A model generated the notes under the pieces. The model was not told the origin of the DNA and did not search any database. It saw only the letters and a list, made by a program, of their open reading frames with translations. A stretch of 64,000 nt of DNA from Symsagittifera roscoffensis (lineage: Eukaryota > Xenacoelomorpha > Acoela > Convolutidae), in the NCBI RefSeq assembly GCF_963678635.1, contig NC_087064.1:44997346-45061345 (forward strand), given 5' to 3'. The position numbers and the translations under genes are program-made. Shown piece after piece: positions 9,525 through 18,304 of the stretch (positions are counted from its first letter, which is position 1; each line of letters opens with the position of its first letter).

Positions 9525-12500
9525 AGCAAAACATTCGGAACAGTATCCACGAGAACGACAGAGACCGATCAGAACGAGGGTCAGAGAAAATCGGGACCAG
9601 TGACCAACTACAGGACAACAAAGGACCATGGAACGACAACTCTTGAGTTAAGCGACTTGATGGCGAAGCTAGATCAGATAGATGAGAAACTGAAGCACAG
9701 CGAAGAGGATAGAAATGTGATAAGGAATAAAATGAGACACAACAAACATGAGTACTTAGACAACTATTTCCATCTAGCGAGAGCGACGGAGGAAAAGCTT
9801 CAGAAGATGTCTGACAAAGTAGAAACCACTGATGAAGAGCGAGAAAAGAACATCAGAAAAGACATGCAAGAAATGAAGCAGCGATATGACACAGTGAATT
9901 GCCAGTTAGGGAGCTTAGAAACGAGAATGGATACGATGAGTAGGGAACAGGCTGAGAGCTCAAGTGCAATACAGACAAAGCTAGACGCTATTCTTAGGAA
10001 TTCAACACAACAAGACAGGCCAGCTGCAGAGAGGACACAAGGTAATAGAGTGGACTTCGTGGAGCCTCAAAGGAACAAACGACAGTCAACACCGTTACCA
10101 GCAACCCGGGAGGCCGCGATTACGGCACCGGTGGGGGCCAGGGCCATTATAAAAAATGGAACAGCGAACACAACCAGTGGTCCAGGGGACTCCACGACTC
10201 ACAACAACGTGGGACCGGATGCCATGACCTGGGCAAGCACCTGGGAAATGATGAACAGGACGCTAGAAGCCTTTGCCACGAGGAACACCGACTCGAGTGA
10301 CAGAGGAGGCAACAAATCCAGGAAAACCTTCAAGAAACCGAAGGAGTTCAAAGATGATTCAGATGGATGCATTGACACTTGGGTAGAAGTCATGAGGTTG
10401 CACTTAGAACAAGACAACTTGAACGATGAGAGGCAGCCATGCACAGCGATACTGAGCAATCTGGAAGGAACGGCATTGAAATGTGTGGTTGCGAAGAAAG
10501 AAGAGGAACGCTACACAGCGGATAAAATCTTTGAAATATTGTTAAACAGATTCGGCTCAGGCATGAAGGGTCATCAAGCGATGATGCGATTTGAAAAGAG
10601 GAGACAAAGGGACGATGAATCGATAGACAGGTTCCTAGATGATCTTGAGAGCTTGAGAAGAAGGAGTGACCCGGAAGAATCTACCAATCGAAAGAACTTC
10701 AGCATCGCCTCAAAGTTCATTGATGGGGTAAAGAGTGATGACTTGAGAACGATGTTAGCAACGTACTATACATTGTCGAAAGACAGTGCACCAACTCCAG
10801 AAGAGATGAGGCAGAAGTCAAGAGAGTACTTGCTGATGAAACCCAAGAAATACTCGTACTCAGACAACAGGAACACACAAGGGGGAAGTCAGCCACAGAG
10901 GTCGTCATGGTACAAGCCCAGAGATGACATGGACAAACGCAGGTCATGTGCTAACTGTGGGTCGACGGATCATCATGTGGCGGATTGCACGACATACAAA
11001 CAGGGCATGAAGAGTTTGGGATATGCCCCCGATGAGGACGAGATGAGCCAGATGGAGGAACACGAGTTCTATGGTGGCTTGATCATCAAAATAGGTGCAA
11101 GATGCTTCTTCTGCAACCAAGAGGGGCACTTCAGGATGGACTGTCCGTTGTTTTGGGAAGCGGTCAAGAATCAGAGTCATCCAAAACACAAGTTGGCGCT
11201 AGCAGCGGTGCAGAACCAGAGAAACAGACAAGATGAATTTGAGACGAAAAACCTAGAAAGACCAAGTGCGGAGCTACCAACGAAAACAGTGAAAGCTGTA
11301 ACACAATGTAATAGCGCAGTAGAGGCCACGGCGAAGAACGACCTAGCAATAGATTATGAGAAGGCGGCAGTGGAGGCCATCAACAAAGTGAAACAAGACC
11401 TGGCAGCGAAAGAAATAGAACAACGGTTGAAGCAAGAGATCCAAAGACAGAGAATGAACGAAACATTAAGTTGCGCACAAACAATACCAGAAGCTACTGA
11501 GGGGTCGACAAAAAATGGAAACTGCAACACTGTAAAAATGATTACAGGAAAGCCATTTGGCATAACAAAGATTGGGGCAAGAATAATGTCAATAATCACT
11601 GTGGGCGGCCACGAAGTAACGAGAAACTTAAGCGAACCAAGTGACCAGACAATAATGCACATTGATGTGTACGCAGATTACTTGAGTTGTATAAGCCCAC
11701 AAACGACTTCTAGAGCGTTGAGAGCACTACTCACGAGAGGGGGTAGCAAGTCGGTACGTGTTGATAACAGGTACACAGAAGCTTATGGTCCACATGAAGT
11801 GATGCTAAATGTAGATGGAATCAACATCTATACCAAAACAATGATAACATGTGAAGAAGACCTAATTGGGCAAATCTACGTGGGAAAAAAAGAGTTGAAA
11901 GTTAGATCGATCGGACACTGCGCCATGCTTGAAGAAAATGCGATGCACATCGGGACAGAGGCAGATGTGACAGGACACGTGCAAGACATAAGTGGCAAAA
12001 AGACTCAGTTACGTGGGTTACTTGATACGGGAGCAGTCTTGAGTGTCATACCAATCAAAACTTGGGAACGAATGGGCTTCAACAAAGATGATTTGATAGA
12101 TTCGAGAATACGGTTGTCAGCTGCAAACAAAGGGGCCCTGCGGGTGTTGGGCAGAACGCCGATAATATTCCTCAATCTGGGGGAACGTAACCTGTGGATG
12201 AGCTTTCTTGTGGTAGAAAACCTAGATGAGTCTGACCAATTGATTTTAGGCAGAGACTTTATCAGGAACTTTGATGTAGCGATTGATCTAAGCAACGCAA
12301 TGTTCAGGATACGGAACCCGGATAGGAGGTACGCAATCAAACCGGTAAATTTAATAACGGCAAATGAAACCAAAGCACCGGCATTCTTGAGTAGGAGGGT
12401 GAGGCTAAAGGCGAACGAGGCGGCAATTGTAAGCTTACGAATGAAAAATTACAATGAACTAAGTGACAACAAGCAGGTATGCGTAGTCCCAAACCCAAAT

Positions 12501-12557
12501 AGTCAAAGTGCTGCTGTTTTAGGAAGATCCTTCTCGATTACGAAGAGCGGCCTCTAA
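9525..12557 (+). CDS. gag-pro: Gag and aspartic protease of element A
   Basis: The open frame holds an N-terminal coiled-coil-prone stretch, a Ty3/gypsy capsid-like core (about 10340-10780; for example FEILLNRFGSGMKGHQAMMR), and two CCHC zinc knuckles, CANCGSTDHHVADC (10947-10988, atypical spacing) and CFFCNQEGHFRMDC (11103-11144, canonical CX2CX4HX4C). These bind genomic RNA. A retropepsin-type protease follows, with its catalytic DTGA at 12024-12035 and the ILGRDF motif near 12242. It would cleave the polyprotein as a dimer. The knuckles and core are mirrored in element B. The frame ends at TAA 12555-12557 and the same phase continues directly into reverse transcriptase, so Gag and Pol appear to be one frame with a stop. 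The first ATG in this part is at 9660. Confidence 0.88.
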   Translation, partial: SKTFGTVSTRTTETDQNEGQRKSGPVTNYRTTKDHGTTTLELSDLMAKLDQIDEKLKHSEEDRNVIRNKMRHNKHEYLDNYFHLARATEEKLQKMSDKVETTDEEREKNIRKDMQEMKQRYDTVNCQLGSLETRMDTMSREQAESSSAIQTKLDAILRNSTQQDRPAAERTQGNRVDFVEPQRNKRQSTPLPATREAAITAPVGARAIIKNGTANTTSGPGDSTTHNNVGPDAMTWASTWEMMNRTLEAFATRNTDSSDRGGNKSRKTFKKPKEFKDDSDGCIDTWVEVMRLHLEQDNLNDERQPCTAILSNLEGTALKCVVAKKEEERYTADKIFEILLNRFGSGMKGHQAMMRFEKRRQRDDESIDRFLDDLESLRRRSDPEESTNRKNFSIASKFIDGVKSDDLRTMLATYYTLSKDSAPTPEEMRQKSREYLLMKPKKYSYSDNRNTQGGSQPQRSSWYKPRDDMDKRRSCANCGSTDHHVADCTTYKQGMKSLGYAPDEDEMSQMEEHEFYGGLIIKIGARCFFCNQEGHFRMDCPLFWEAVKNQSHPKHKLALAAVQNQRNRQDEFETKNLERPSAELPTKTVKAVTQCNSAVEATAKNDLAIDYEKAAVEAINKVKQDLAAKEIEQRLKQEIQRQRMNETLSCAQTIPEATEGSTKNGNCNTVKMITGKPFGITKIGARIMSIITVGGHEVTRNLSEPSDQTIMHIDVYADYLSCISPQTTSRALRALLTRGGSKSVRVDNRYTEAYGPHEVMLNVDGINIYTKTMITCEEDLIGQIYVGKKELKVRSIGHCAMLEENAMHIGTEADVTGHVQDISGKKTQLRGLLDTGAVLSVIPIKTWERMGFNKDDLIDSRIRLSAANKGALRVLGRTPIIFLNLGERNLWMSFLVVENLDESDQLILGRDFIRNFDVAIDLSNAMFRIRNPDRRYAIKPVNLITANETKAPAFLSRRVRLKANEAAIVSLRMKNYNELSDNKQVCVVPNPNSQSAAVLGRSFSITKSGL

Positions 12558-13673
12558 GTGAGTGTCTTGTTGAATACCCTTGACATGCCAATCACGATAC
12601 AGAGGGGGAGGAAACTGGGATATGCTTTACTTGTTAAAACTCGATATGAAATGACTGAAAACCATAAACAAAATGAAGTTGTTGATTGTCCCAAGAATAG
12701 GGACAAAATTTGTATCTTGAGACGATTGAATAAAATAAAAGATTCATCAGGTCTTGTGAAGTCACTTAAGTCAGAGACGGACGATGGACTATCGAGCTGT
12801 TCGAATTTCCCGGAACGGCCCACATTAGACAAAATACAGGGTGATAAACCAGTTCTACCGGATTTTGAACACTTAAGAGGCAAGTTCACGGACGAACAGC
12901 TCGAAGCCATCAAGGACGTACTAGAACGGAACGAAGAAGTTTTTTCAAGACATAAGGCAGACACCGGGTGTTGTAATTTTGTTGAGCACGAAATAGAACT
13001 TGAGGAAAACGAAATACCGCACAGGGAGGGGGCGAGGCGCATGACCCCACAGAAATCGGATGCGTGTAGAAAGGAGATTGAAACGCTACTAGAGTATGAC
13101 ATGATAGAACCATCCAAATCACCGTGGGCGTGTGGAGTAGTGATGGCCAAAACGAAAGGCGACCAGTTGAGGTTTTGTTGTGACTTTCGATACCTGAACT
13201 CCGTCACGGTGAAGGATGCCTATCCCATACCTAGGATTGATGAGAGCCTCTCGAAGTTAGGTGAAGCAAAATTTTTTACGACTCTTGATTTAGGCTCGGC
13301 TTTTTGGCAGGTACCACTCAGGAAGCAGGACAGGGACAAGACAGGGTTTGCCTGCGAGTTGGGTCTGTGTCAATGGAAACGGATGCCGTTTGGACTTTGC
13401 AATGCCACAGCCACGTTTCAGCGGTTGATGGCACACGCGCTGATAGGCGTGACGAAGAAGTATGGCAATCTGGTGATGTGCTATGTGGATGACGTGGTAA
13501 TAGCGACACCCACACTAGAGGACCACATTGAAAGACTTGACGAAGTATTTGCGTGTATGAAGAGGTCGGGGCTGAAGTGCAAACCATCAAAGTGTGAGAT
13601 ACTCAAGGACTCGATAAAATACTTGGGGAGATGGTGGACAAACACGGCATCAGACCAGACCCAGACGCATTAG
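12558..13673 (+). CDS. pol (RT): Pol: reverse transcriptase of element A
   Basis: Same phase as gag-pro, starting right after its stop. It carries the Ty3/gypsy RT landmarks in order: MTPQKS region near 13040, YPIPRIDE (about 13221), motif A with the first catalytic Asp in TTLDLGSAFWQVPL (about 13280), motif B FGLCNATATFQRLM (about 13390), and motif C YVDD at 13482-13493. It copies the RNA genome into DNA. The frame runs into a stop at 13671-13673 because about one base is missing near 13632-13640; the protein continues in another phase at about 13631. All catalytic residues are present. Element B encodes a similar but broken RT at 59263-58560. Confidence 0.92.
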   Translation: MSVLLNTLDMPITIQRGRKLGYALLVKTRYEMTENHKQNEVVDCPKNRDKICILRRLNKIKDSSGLVKSLKSETDDGLSSCSNFPERPTLDKIQGDKPVLPDFEHLRGKFTDEQLEAIKDVLERNEEVFSRHKADTGCCNFVEHEIELEENEIPHREGARRMTPQKSDACRKEIETLLEYDMIEPSKSPWACGVVMAKTKGDQLRFCCDFRYLNSVTVKDAYPIPRIDESLSKLGEAKFFTTLDLGSAFWQVPLRKQDRDKTGFACELGLCQWKRMPFGLCNATATFQRLMAHALIGVTKKYGNLVMCYVDDVVIATPTLEDHIERLDEVFACMKRSGLKCKPSKCEILKDSIKYLGRWWTNTASDQTQTH

Positions 13674-14203
13674 AGGCAGTTCTAACTTGGAAATCGCCGA
13701 AAACGGAACACGAATTGATGAGCTTTCTGGGTTTTGCAAATTACTATAGGGAATTCGTCAAAGGCTATGCGGACAAGGTTTTTCCGATGCAACAGTTATT
13801 GAGGCACAAGGGCAAGAAGTTCACGTGGAATAACGCAGCAGAAGAGTCATTCCAGAGAATAAAGAAGGAGTTGTGCGAGGCACCAGTACTAGGGATGCCA
13901 ACAGAGAAGGGGATGTACGTACTGGATACGGACGCGTCGGTAGTAGCGATATCTGGAATTCTCCACCAAGAACAAGAGTGGAACGGGAAAACAGTCTTGA
14001 GACCAATAGCGTACGGGAGCAAAGTCCTAAGTGACACGGAAATGAAGTACGGAGCACCGAAAGCAGAGATGTTCGCGGTGGTTACCTTTGTCGAGAAATA
14101 TAGGGCATACCTAGGCAGTGAGCCATTCAAGTTGCGAGTCGACAACCGGGCACTAAGCTGGCTGAAGACGTACTCAATGGACCAAAGTTACATTGGGAGG
14201 TGA
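13631..14203 (+). CDS. pol (RNase H): Pol: RT connection and RNase H of element A
   Basis: Continues RT after the frameshift. The thumb/connection segment (FLGFANYYREFVKGYADK) is followed by Ty3/gypsy RNase H with its acidic residues in DTDAS (about 13926), AEMFAVV (about 14062) and RVDNRALSW (about 14138). RNase H removes the RNA strand during reverse transcription. The frame stops at TGA 14201-14203 and stays open in the same phase afterwards. At this position element B reads through with a Trp codon, which shows the stop is internal to the protein. Confidence 0.88.
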   Translation: MVDKHGIRPDPDALEAVLTWKSPKTEHELMSFLGFANYYREFVKGYADKVFPMQQLLRHKGKKFTWNNAAEESFQRIKKELCEAPVLGMPTEKGMYVLDTDASVVAISGILHQEQEWNGKTVLRPIAYGSKVLSDTEMKYGAPKAEMFAVVTFVEKYRAYLGSEPFKLRVDNRALSWLKTYSMDQSYIGR

Positions 14204-14230
14204 ATAGTTCGCCTCCTGGACGGATACAAT

Positions 14231-15619
14231 ATGATAATTGAGCACAGAACACGAGACAAACATCAAAATGCTGACAGCTTGAGCAAGAAGACGGAGTTCT
14301 ACGAGAGACAAGAACAGAGGGAGGCAGATAGACCTGAGATCAAAGATGGCTTCTCCTTCATGGACAAGGAAACGTATGACAGTCTTCCTCTCACGAGATG
14401 GTTGGACAAATCAGGCAAACCAATAGAAGATCACCCCGAGTTACCAAAGGAAACTACAAAAAAAACAATCTTGAGAAAGAACCGAGGGATACCGATAGGA
14501 ATAATGCTCAAGTCAAAGATCGTGAGGGAGACGCTCAAAGCAAAAGGCTACGATCTCAACCAGGTAGAGACGGGGGAAGCACAAATAGACGAAGACTTAA
14601 AGGGATTACTCGAGAGACTAGCAGATGATAAGCCCGTGATTCAACAAAACTGTAAAGAGGAACCTGAGATCACAATACTGCGAAAGAGCGGGACAGCCAG
14701 TGATAGAAATACCTCGAAGGTGACTAACCTTGATGGGAAGGAAGTGGTGCAGTCACTGGTTGAAAAGATCCCAGCTGAATTACTTGAACAGACTAGAGTC
14801 AGGAGAAAGAGAGTGGAATTCAAGGAAGAAGCTGAATACCCGGGACCAGGTCAAGAGTCCGGGGAGCGGTCCACGTCCACAGAAGAAGAAAACACTGAAG
14901 GAGAAAATTTGTCCGGGGAGTGTGAAATGTGGGATGAGGACTCGGAAGCGAGCAGTGACAATCAAGATAGTCTCTGCATGATATTGGCAGAAGAAAAGAT
15001 TAGACACCACGACAGGGAACTACAAACAGATCCGTCCTCAGGAACCTTCAACTTGGACGTGCAGGAGATACGAGGTGGTGAAGAACTTGAAAGGATTGCA
15101 GTTTCGAGGAAGCCGTTCAGGGAGCTATCATGCAATTCAAATGTGAGAACAAATCTGGTGCCGGAAGACGACATGAAGGTGGTAAGGAGGATAGTATGCG
15201 TGAAGCTGAATGACGACGTCCACAACCCTGGGGAGATGAATGGGCAGATCATGGCGCTGAAGGAACATGTCAAAGCGAGATATAGGCTGTCGAACCTGAT
15301 AAGAGCCCACAAGAATGACAAGATGACAAGCAATCTCTCGCAATGGATCCGAACGGGGTCCAAGGAGAAAGGGGAACTTGAAGAAGACAGCTACAAGATC
15401 CTGAGCCAGTTCTACAAAGAGAGGAAAGAGTTACTCTATCACACGGCTGATGGGGTTGTAGCATGCAAGAGAAAAGAAGAAGACAAGATACTACACAAGC
15501 ACAACCTCATCATACTACCACAATTATATCAGACAGAGGTGCTGTTCAGATCACATGATCAAATGGGGCACCAGGGGATAGACAAAGTGCAACAAAGAAT
15601 ACTTCACAGGTTCGATTGA
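14231..15619 (+). CDS. pol: Pol: RNase H tail, long acidic connector and integrase zinc-finger start
   Basis: Same phase as RNase H. It starts with the typical RNase H-integrase joint (HQNADSLSK). Then come about 330 residues that are not part of the standard gypsy Pol: charged, Glu/Ser-rich and probably disordered around 14830-15000, then more structured. It ends with the HH half of the integrase zinc finger (HDQMGHQG near 15555). The frame breaks at TGA 15617-15619, and integrase resumes in a different phase at about 15616, so a short deletion has occurred. Element B carries a recognisable but fragmented counterpart (57842-56556), so the connector is inherited, not an accident of this copy. 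Confidence 0.8.
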   Translation: MIIEHRTRDKHQNADSLSKKTEFYERQEQREADRPEIKDGFSFMDKETYDSLPLTRWLDKSGKPIEDHPELPKETTKKTILRKNRGIPIGIMLKSKIVRETLKAKGYDLNQVETGEAQIDEDLKGLLERLADDKPVIQQNCKEEPEITILRKSGTASDRNTSKVTNLDGKEVVQSLVEKIPAELLEQTRVRRKRVEFKEEAEYPGPGQESGERSTSTEEENTEGENLSGECEMWDEDSEASSDNQDSLCMILAEEKIRHHDRELQTDPSSGTFNLDVQEIRGGEELERIAVSRKPFRELSCNSNVRTNLVPEDDMKVVRRIVCVKLNDDVHNPGEMNGQIMALKEHVKARYRLSNLIRAHKNDKMTSNLSQWIRTGSKEKGELEEDSYKILSQFYKERKELLYHTADGVVACKRKEEDKILHKHNLIILPQLYQTEVLFRSHDQMGHQGIDKVQQRILHRFD

Positions 15620-16512
15620 GGAAAGCCTGTGAGAGGTGGGTGAATGCATGCCTGGCATGTTTGCAAGTGAAAGACCCAAGGAAGATGAAATTCCCACTCA
15701 AGTCGGTGGAAAGCTCGGAATTTAATGAAGTGGTGCAGATAGACCATCAGAAGATCTGTATGATGGAGTCAGGGTATAACCAGATACTGGTTATAATTGA
15801 TCACTTCACAAAGCTAGCAGAGGCGGTGCCGTGTCAAACAGCTTCAGCAGAGGAGACTTGTGACCACTTGATAACCCATTGGATATCAAGGTATGGTTGT
15901 CCAATGACTTTTCAGTCAGACAATGGCAAAGCCTTTGTGGGGGACTTGACTAAGGAATTAATGAAGAGGTCACACATAGCTCAAGCACACTCGACGACTT
16001 ACCATCCTCAGACCAACGGGCTGGTAGAAAGACAGAATAGAACTTTGGTGAACATGCTGAGGGTATACTGCTCTAGATACATGACGGACTGGGATAAGTA
16101 TCTGCCTCAAGTCGTGGGGGCATACAACAGTACTCAACACTCGACGACGGGAATCAGTCCATTCATGATGTTGACAGGCAAAGAGAGAGCGATGCCTCTG
16201 ACGTTCTTTTACCCAGAGTATGAAGGGAAGAGGACGTCGCCTCAAGCTTACGTGAAAGAGGCGATCAGGAGACAGCAGGAAATAAACGAGCTGTGCAGGA
16301 GGAACACTGCGCAGGCACAAATGAGACAGCGCAAGAAATATGATGAAAAAATATTACAGGCGAAGCCATATGAAGTGGGCCAATATGTGTGGGTTTTCCA
16401 GAATGTGATACCGCCCAAAGGGACGAAGAAACTACTCAAGAAATGGAGAGGACCATTCATGATAAATGAAGTACATCAACAAGGACGGTTCTACCGCTTG
16501 AGTACTGGGTGA
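15616..16512 (+). CDS. pol (IN): Pol: integrase of element A
   Basis: Holds the CC half of the zinc finger (CLAC), then the DDE core: Asp in VVQIDH (about 15740), Asp in FQSDNGKAF (about 15915), Glu in NGLVERQNR (about 16017). These are spaced as in D,D-35-E retroviral/gypsy integrases. A GPY/F-type C-terminal module (KKWRGPFMI, about 16437) binds DNA ends or target. No chromodomain is recognised. The frame stops at TGA 16510-16512 but stays open in the same phase. Element B has a Gln codon at the equivalent place, so this stop is internal too. The integrase inserts the cDNA into host chromosomes in the nucleus. Confidence 0.92.
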   Translation: MRKACERWVNACLACLQVKDPRKMKFPLKSVESSEFNEVVQIDHQKICMMESGYNQILVIIDHFTKLAEAVPCQTASAEETCDHLITHWISRYGCPMTFQSDNGKAFVGDLTKELMKRSHIAQAHSTTYHPQTNGLVERQNRTLVNMLRVYCSRYMTDWDKYLPQVVGAYNSTQHSTTGISPFMMLTGKERAMPLTFFYPEYEGKRTSPQAYVKEAIRRQQEINELCRRNTAQAQMRQRKKYDEKILQAKPYEVGQYVWVFQNVIPPKGTKKLLKKWRGPFMINEVHQQGRFYRLSTG

Positions 16513-17130
16513 GCAGCACATTATGAGAACCTGAAGCCTCATGTCCCATCCCCAGATGACTGGTGTATACCAAAGGACATGGAGGGACTAGAGTACCTAC
16601 TGGTGGAACCAGCATGTGAAGTGAACGAGAAAGGCACCAGAGATAAAAATGATGGCAATGAGAACTTGAGTTTGGATGACAATGAAAAAATAGACGCGGA
16701 CTCTGAAGCGGAATCTTTTGTGGAAGAAGATTGGAACGATCCGGAGCAAGGTGAGGTGCCGAAGTGGACAGAACTAGACTTGTCAATACCAGCGGGGACA
16801 AGGAGTGGCAATCGCAAACGCACAGGCATGAGGTACAACAGGTACGGGGACGATTTCCTGATCGACAAAATACAGCCCGATGACCTAAGCAAAGAACTAA
16901 TAAGTGTGGGCGAGCTGGCAGCAGATGGTGAATGGAAGATCATCGATGATAATGAACACTACCCACAGGAAGACTAATCGACGCCGGAGCGGGAGACGGA
17001 TTTAGAACAGAGCGAGATAGAGAGGAGGGAGAACACGAACCTGAGGATATTAGAATGGCTGCGCGATGTCAAGAACGGAAGCGAGGAAGGACAGAGCATA
17101 CAGCAAGTTGACATATCAGCGGGGAAGTAC
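16513..17130 (+). CDS. post-integrase acidic linker, in phase with integrase
   Basis: Open in the integrase phase apart from TAA 16975-16977. Rich in Asp, Glu, Asn and Ser, with no recognised domain. It ties integrase to the macro-like domain downstream. Element B shares its start (AAHFEN and NWCIPED near 55600) and so supports the frame. Confidence 0.65.
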
Positions 17131-17856
17131 ATGAAAACGGAGGATCCTCTTTTCGGCTGGACGGCAATAGACAGCCCGCTCGACATTCCGCCAGATAATT
17201 CAGACCCAGCATCATCGACGGGGACGTCGATAAATATTTTTGTCCGGGGAGCGGGGGTAGGACTTACCCACACCGAAAATTTGACGATAAAGAAACTCAG
17301 AGAAGTTAGAGAAAAGTGCGGACTGGAACTGGAAGGGGAGGAGGCCGAGCCTACCATAGGACGGAATTTTAAAACGAAGTTTGAAATACCAAACGAACAC
17401 TCAGAAAATATCCTGATAACGGATAGTGACTTCATTCTGTCAGACAGGACTAGCGCAATCTGTATCACGGCGGACATGAGTTTCAAGTCAAGACTGGAAG
17501 CTGACTTCAAGAGAGAGTACCAGAACGTGGAGTTTCTGTTTAGACAGAGACCGGGACTGGGAGGAATGACCGCGCTTCCACCATCAGTATCACAAGTCCC
17601 GGGCAAATACCTGTGCTTCCTAGTGACGAGGGTCAATGAAAGGAACACGATCGATCCTGAACACGTGATGTTGGCACTAACGAGACTACGAGACTTCATG
17701 ATTGAAAGAGGGATAACGGAGGTCTCAATGCCGGTGTATGACCCAAACAGGGGGAAATTGAGCCCAAGGGAATTGTACGCTATCCTACACGTGGTCTTCG
17801 CAGAAACTGAGATAATGATGCATCTTCACAAGAAATACTACTTGAGCATCGCCTGA
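17131..17856 (+). CDS. macro-like domain at the C-terminus of Pol
   Basis: In phase with integrase and the linker. The last 150 or so residues (about 17400-17850) follow the order of TARG1/OARD1-type macro domains: an early aspartate-bearing segment (ITDSDFILSDRT), an ADMSF segment, GGMTALP, CFLVTR, a helix ending RDFMIERG, and EVSMPVYDPNRGKL where the family has a Ser-Met-Pro-Arg-Ile-Gly-Cys-Gly-like loop. The family binds ADP-ribose and often removes it from proteins. The loop residue aligned with the TARG1 catalytic Asp is Gly here, so binding without hydrolysis, or a changed mechanism, is possible. Element B keeps the same motifs in order (54800-54316). The assignment is by eye, from motif order and predicted fold. 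A remote family with similar motifs is the alternative. Confidence 0.55.
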   Translation: MKTEDPLFGWTAIDSPLDIPPDNSDPASSTGTSINIFVRGAGVGLTHTENLTIKKLREVREKCGLELEGEEAEPTIGRNFKTKFEIPNEHSENILITDSDFILSDRTSAICITADMSFKSRLEADFKREYQNVEFLFRQRPGLGGMTALPPSVSQVPGKYLCFLVTRVNERNTIDPEHVMLALTRLRDFMIERGITEVSMPVYDPNRGKLSPRELYAILHVVFAETEIMMHLHKKYYLSIA

Positions 17857-18304
17857 GTCGGGTACGCGGGGGTCTCGAGTTGGGCATGAGGGAAGAATCT
17901 CGAGTTAGGTGTGGGGGTACAAAACAGGTAAAGGATTTTAGAGGTGATTGGCATGACAATTAACATTTTAAATGATTGATGGTGCTAAAACATAAAATGA
18001 ATCTGCATGTTTTTAGAAGATTTTCAATTGAACTATTTTAGTAGGACGGAAAGGAAAGGGTTTTAATTATAGTAGTGAAGGGGGGTTTTTAGGTTAGGAC
18101 AGCAGCCTGTTAGTCTAAAAATCGGGTGTTATTTTCAGATTGATTTGGTAAAGTCAAATTGACTACTCAACTGTATTCAATTGAAGAAAGAGAACACAAG
18201 TTGAACGACACCTTAACAAGTAAGCTCAAATTGCTCAGGTAAACTCAAGTTGCTAATACTCAAGTTGCTCAGGTAAAACTCAAGTTGCTAATACTCAATA
18301 TCAC
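17857..18304 (+). other. inter-ORF spacer of element A
   Basis: No gene is seen. Near its end (about 18190-18300) the phrase CTCAAGTTGCT is repeated with variations, directly upstream of the next reading frame. It could hold a promoter or splice acceptor for the downstream genes, but nothing in the sequence proves this. Confidence 0.45.

Noticed and set aside
12554-13207. 217-codon minus-strand frame
   Set aside because: Antisense shadow of the reverse transcriptase gene.
9060-17856. Alternative genetic code reading TAA or TGA as sense
   Set aside because: Downstream frames in the same element end at ordinary TAA, TAG and TGA codons, and element B has sense codons where A has two of the stops. 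Mutation explains them.
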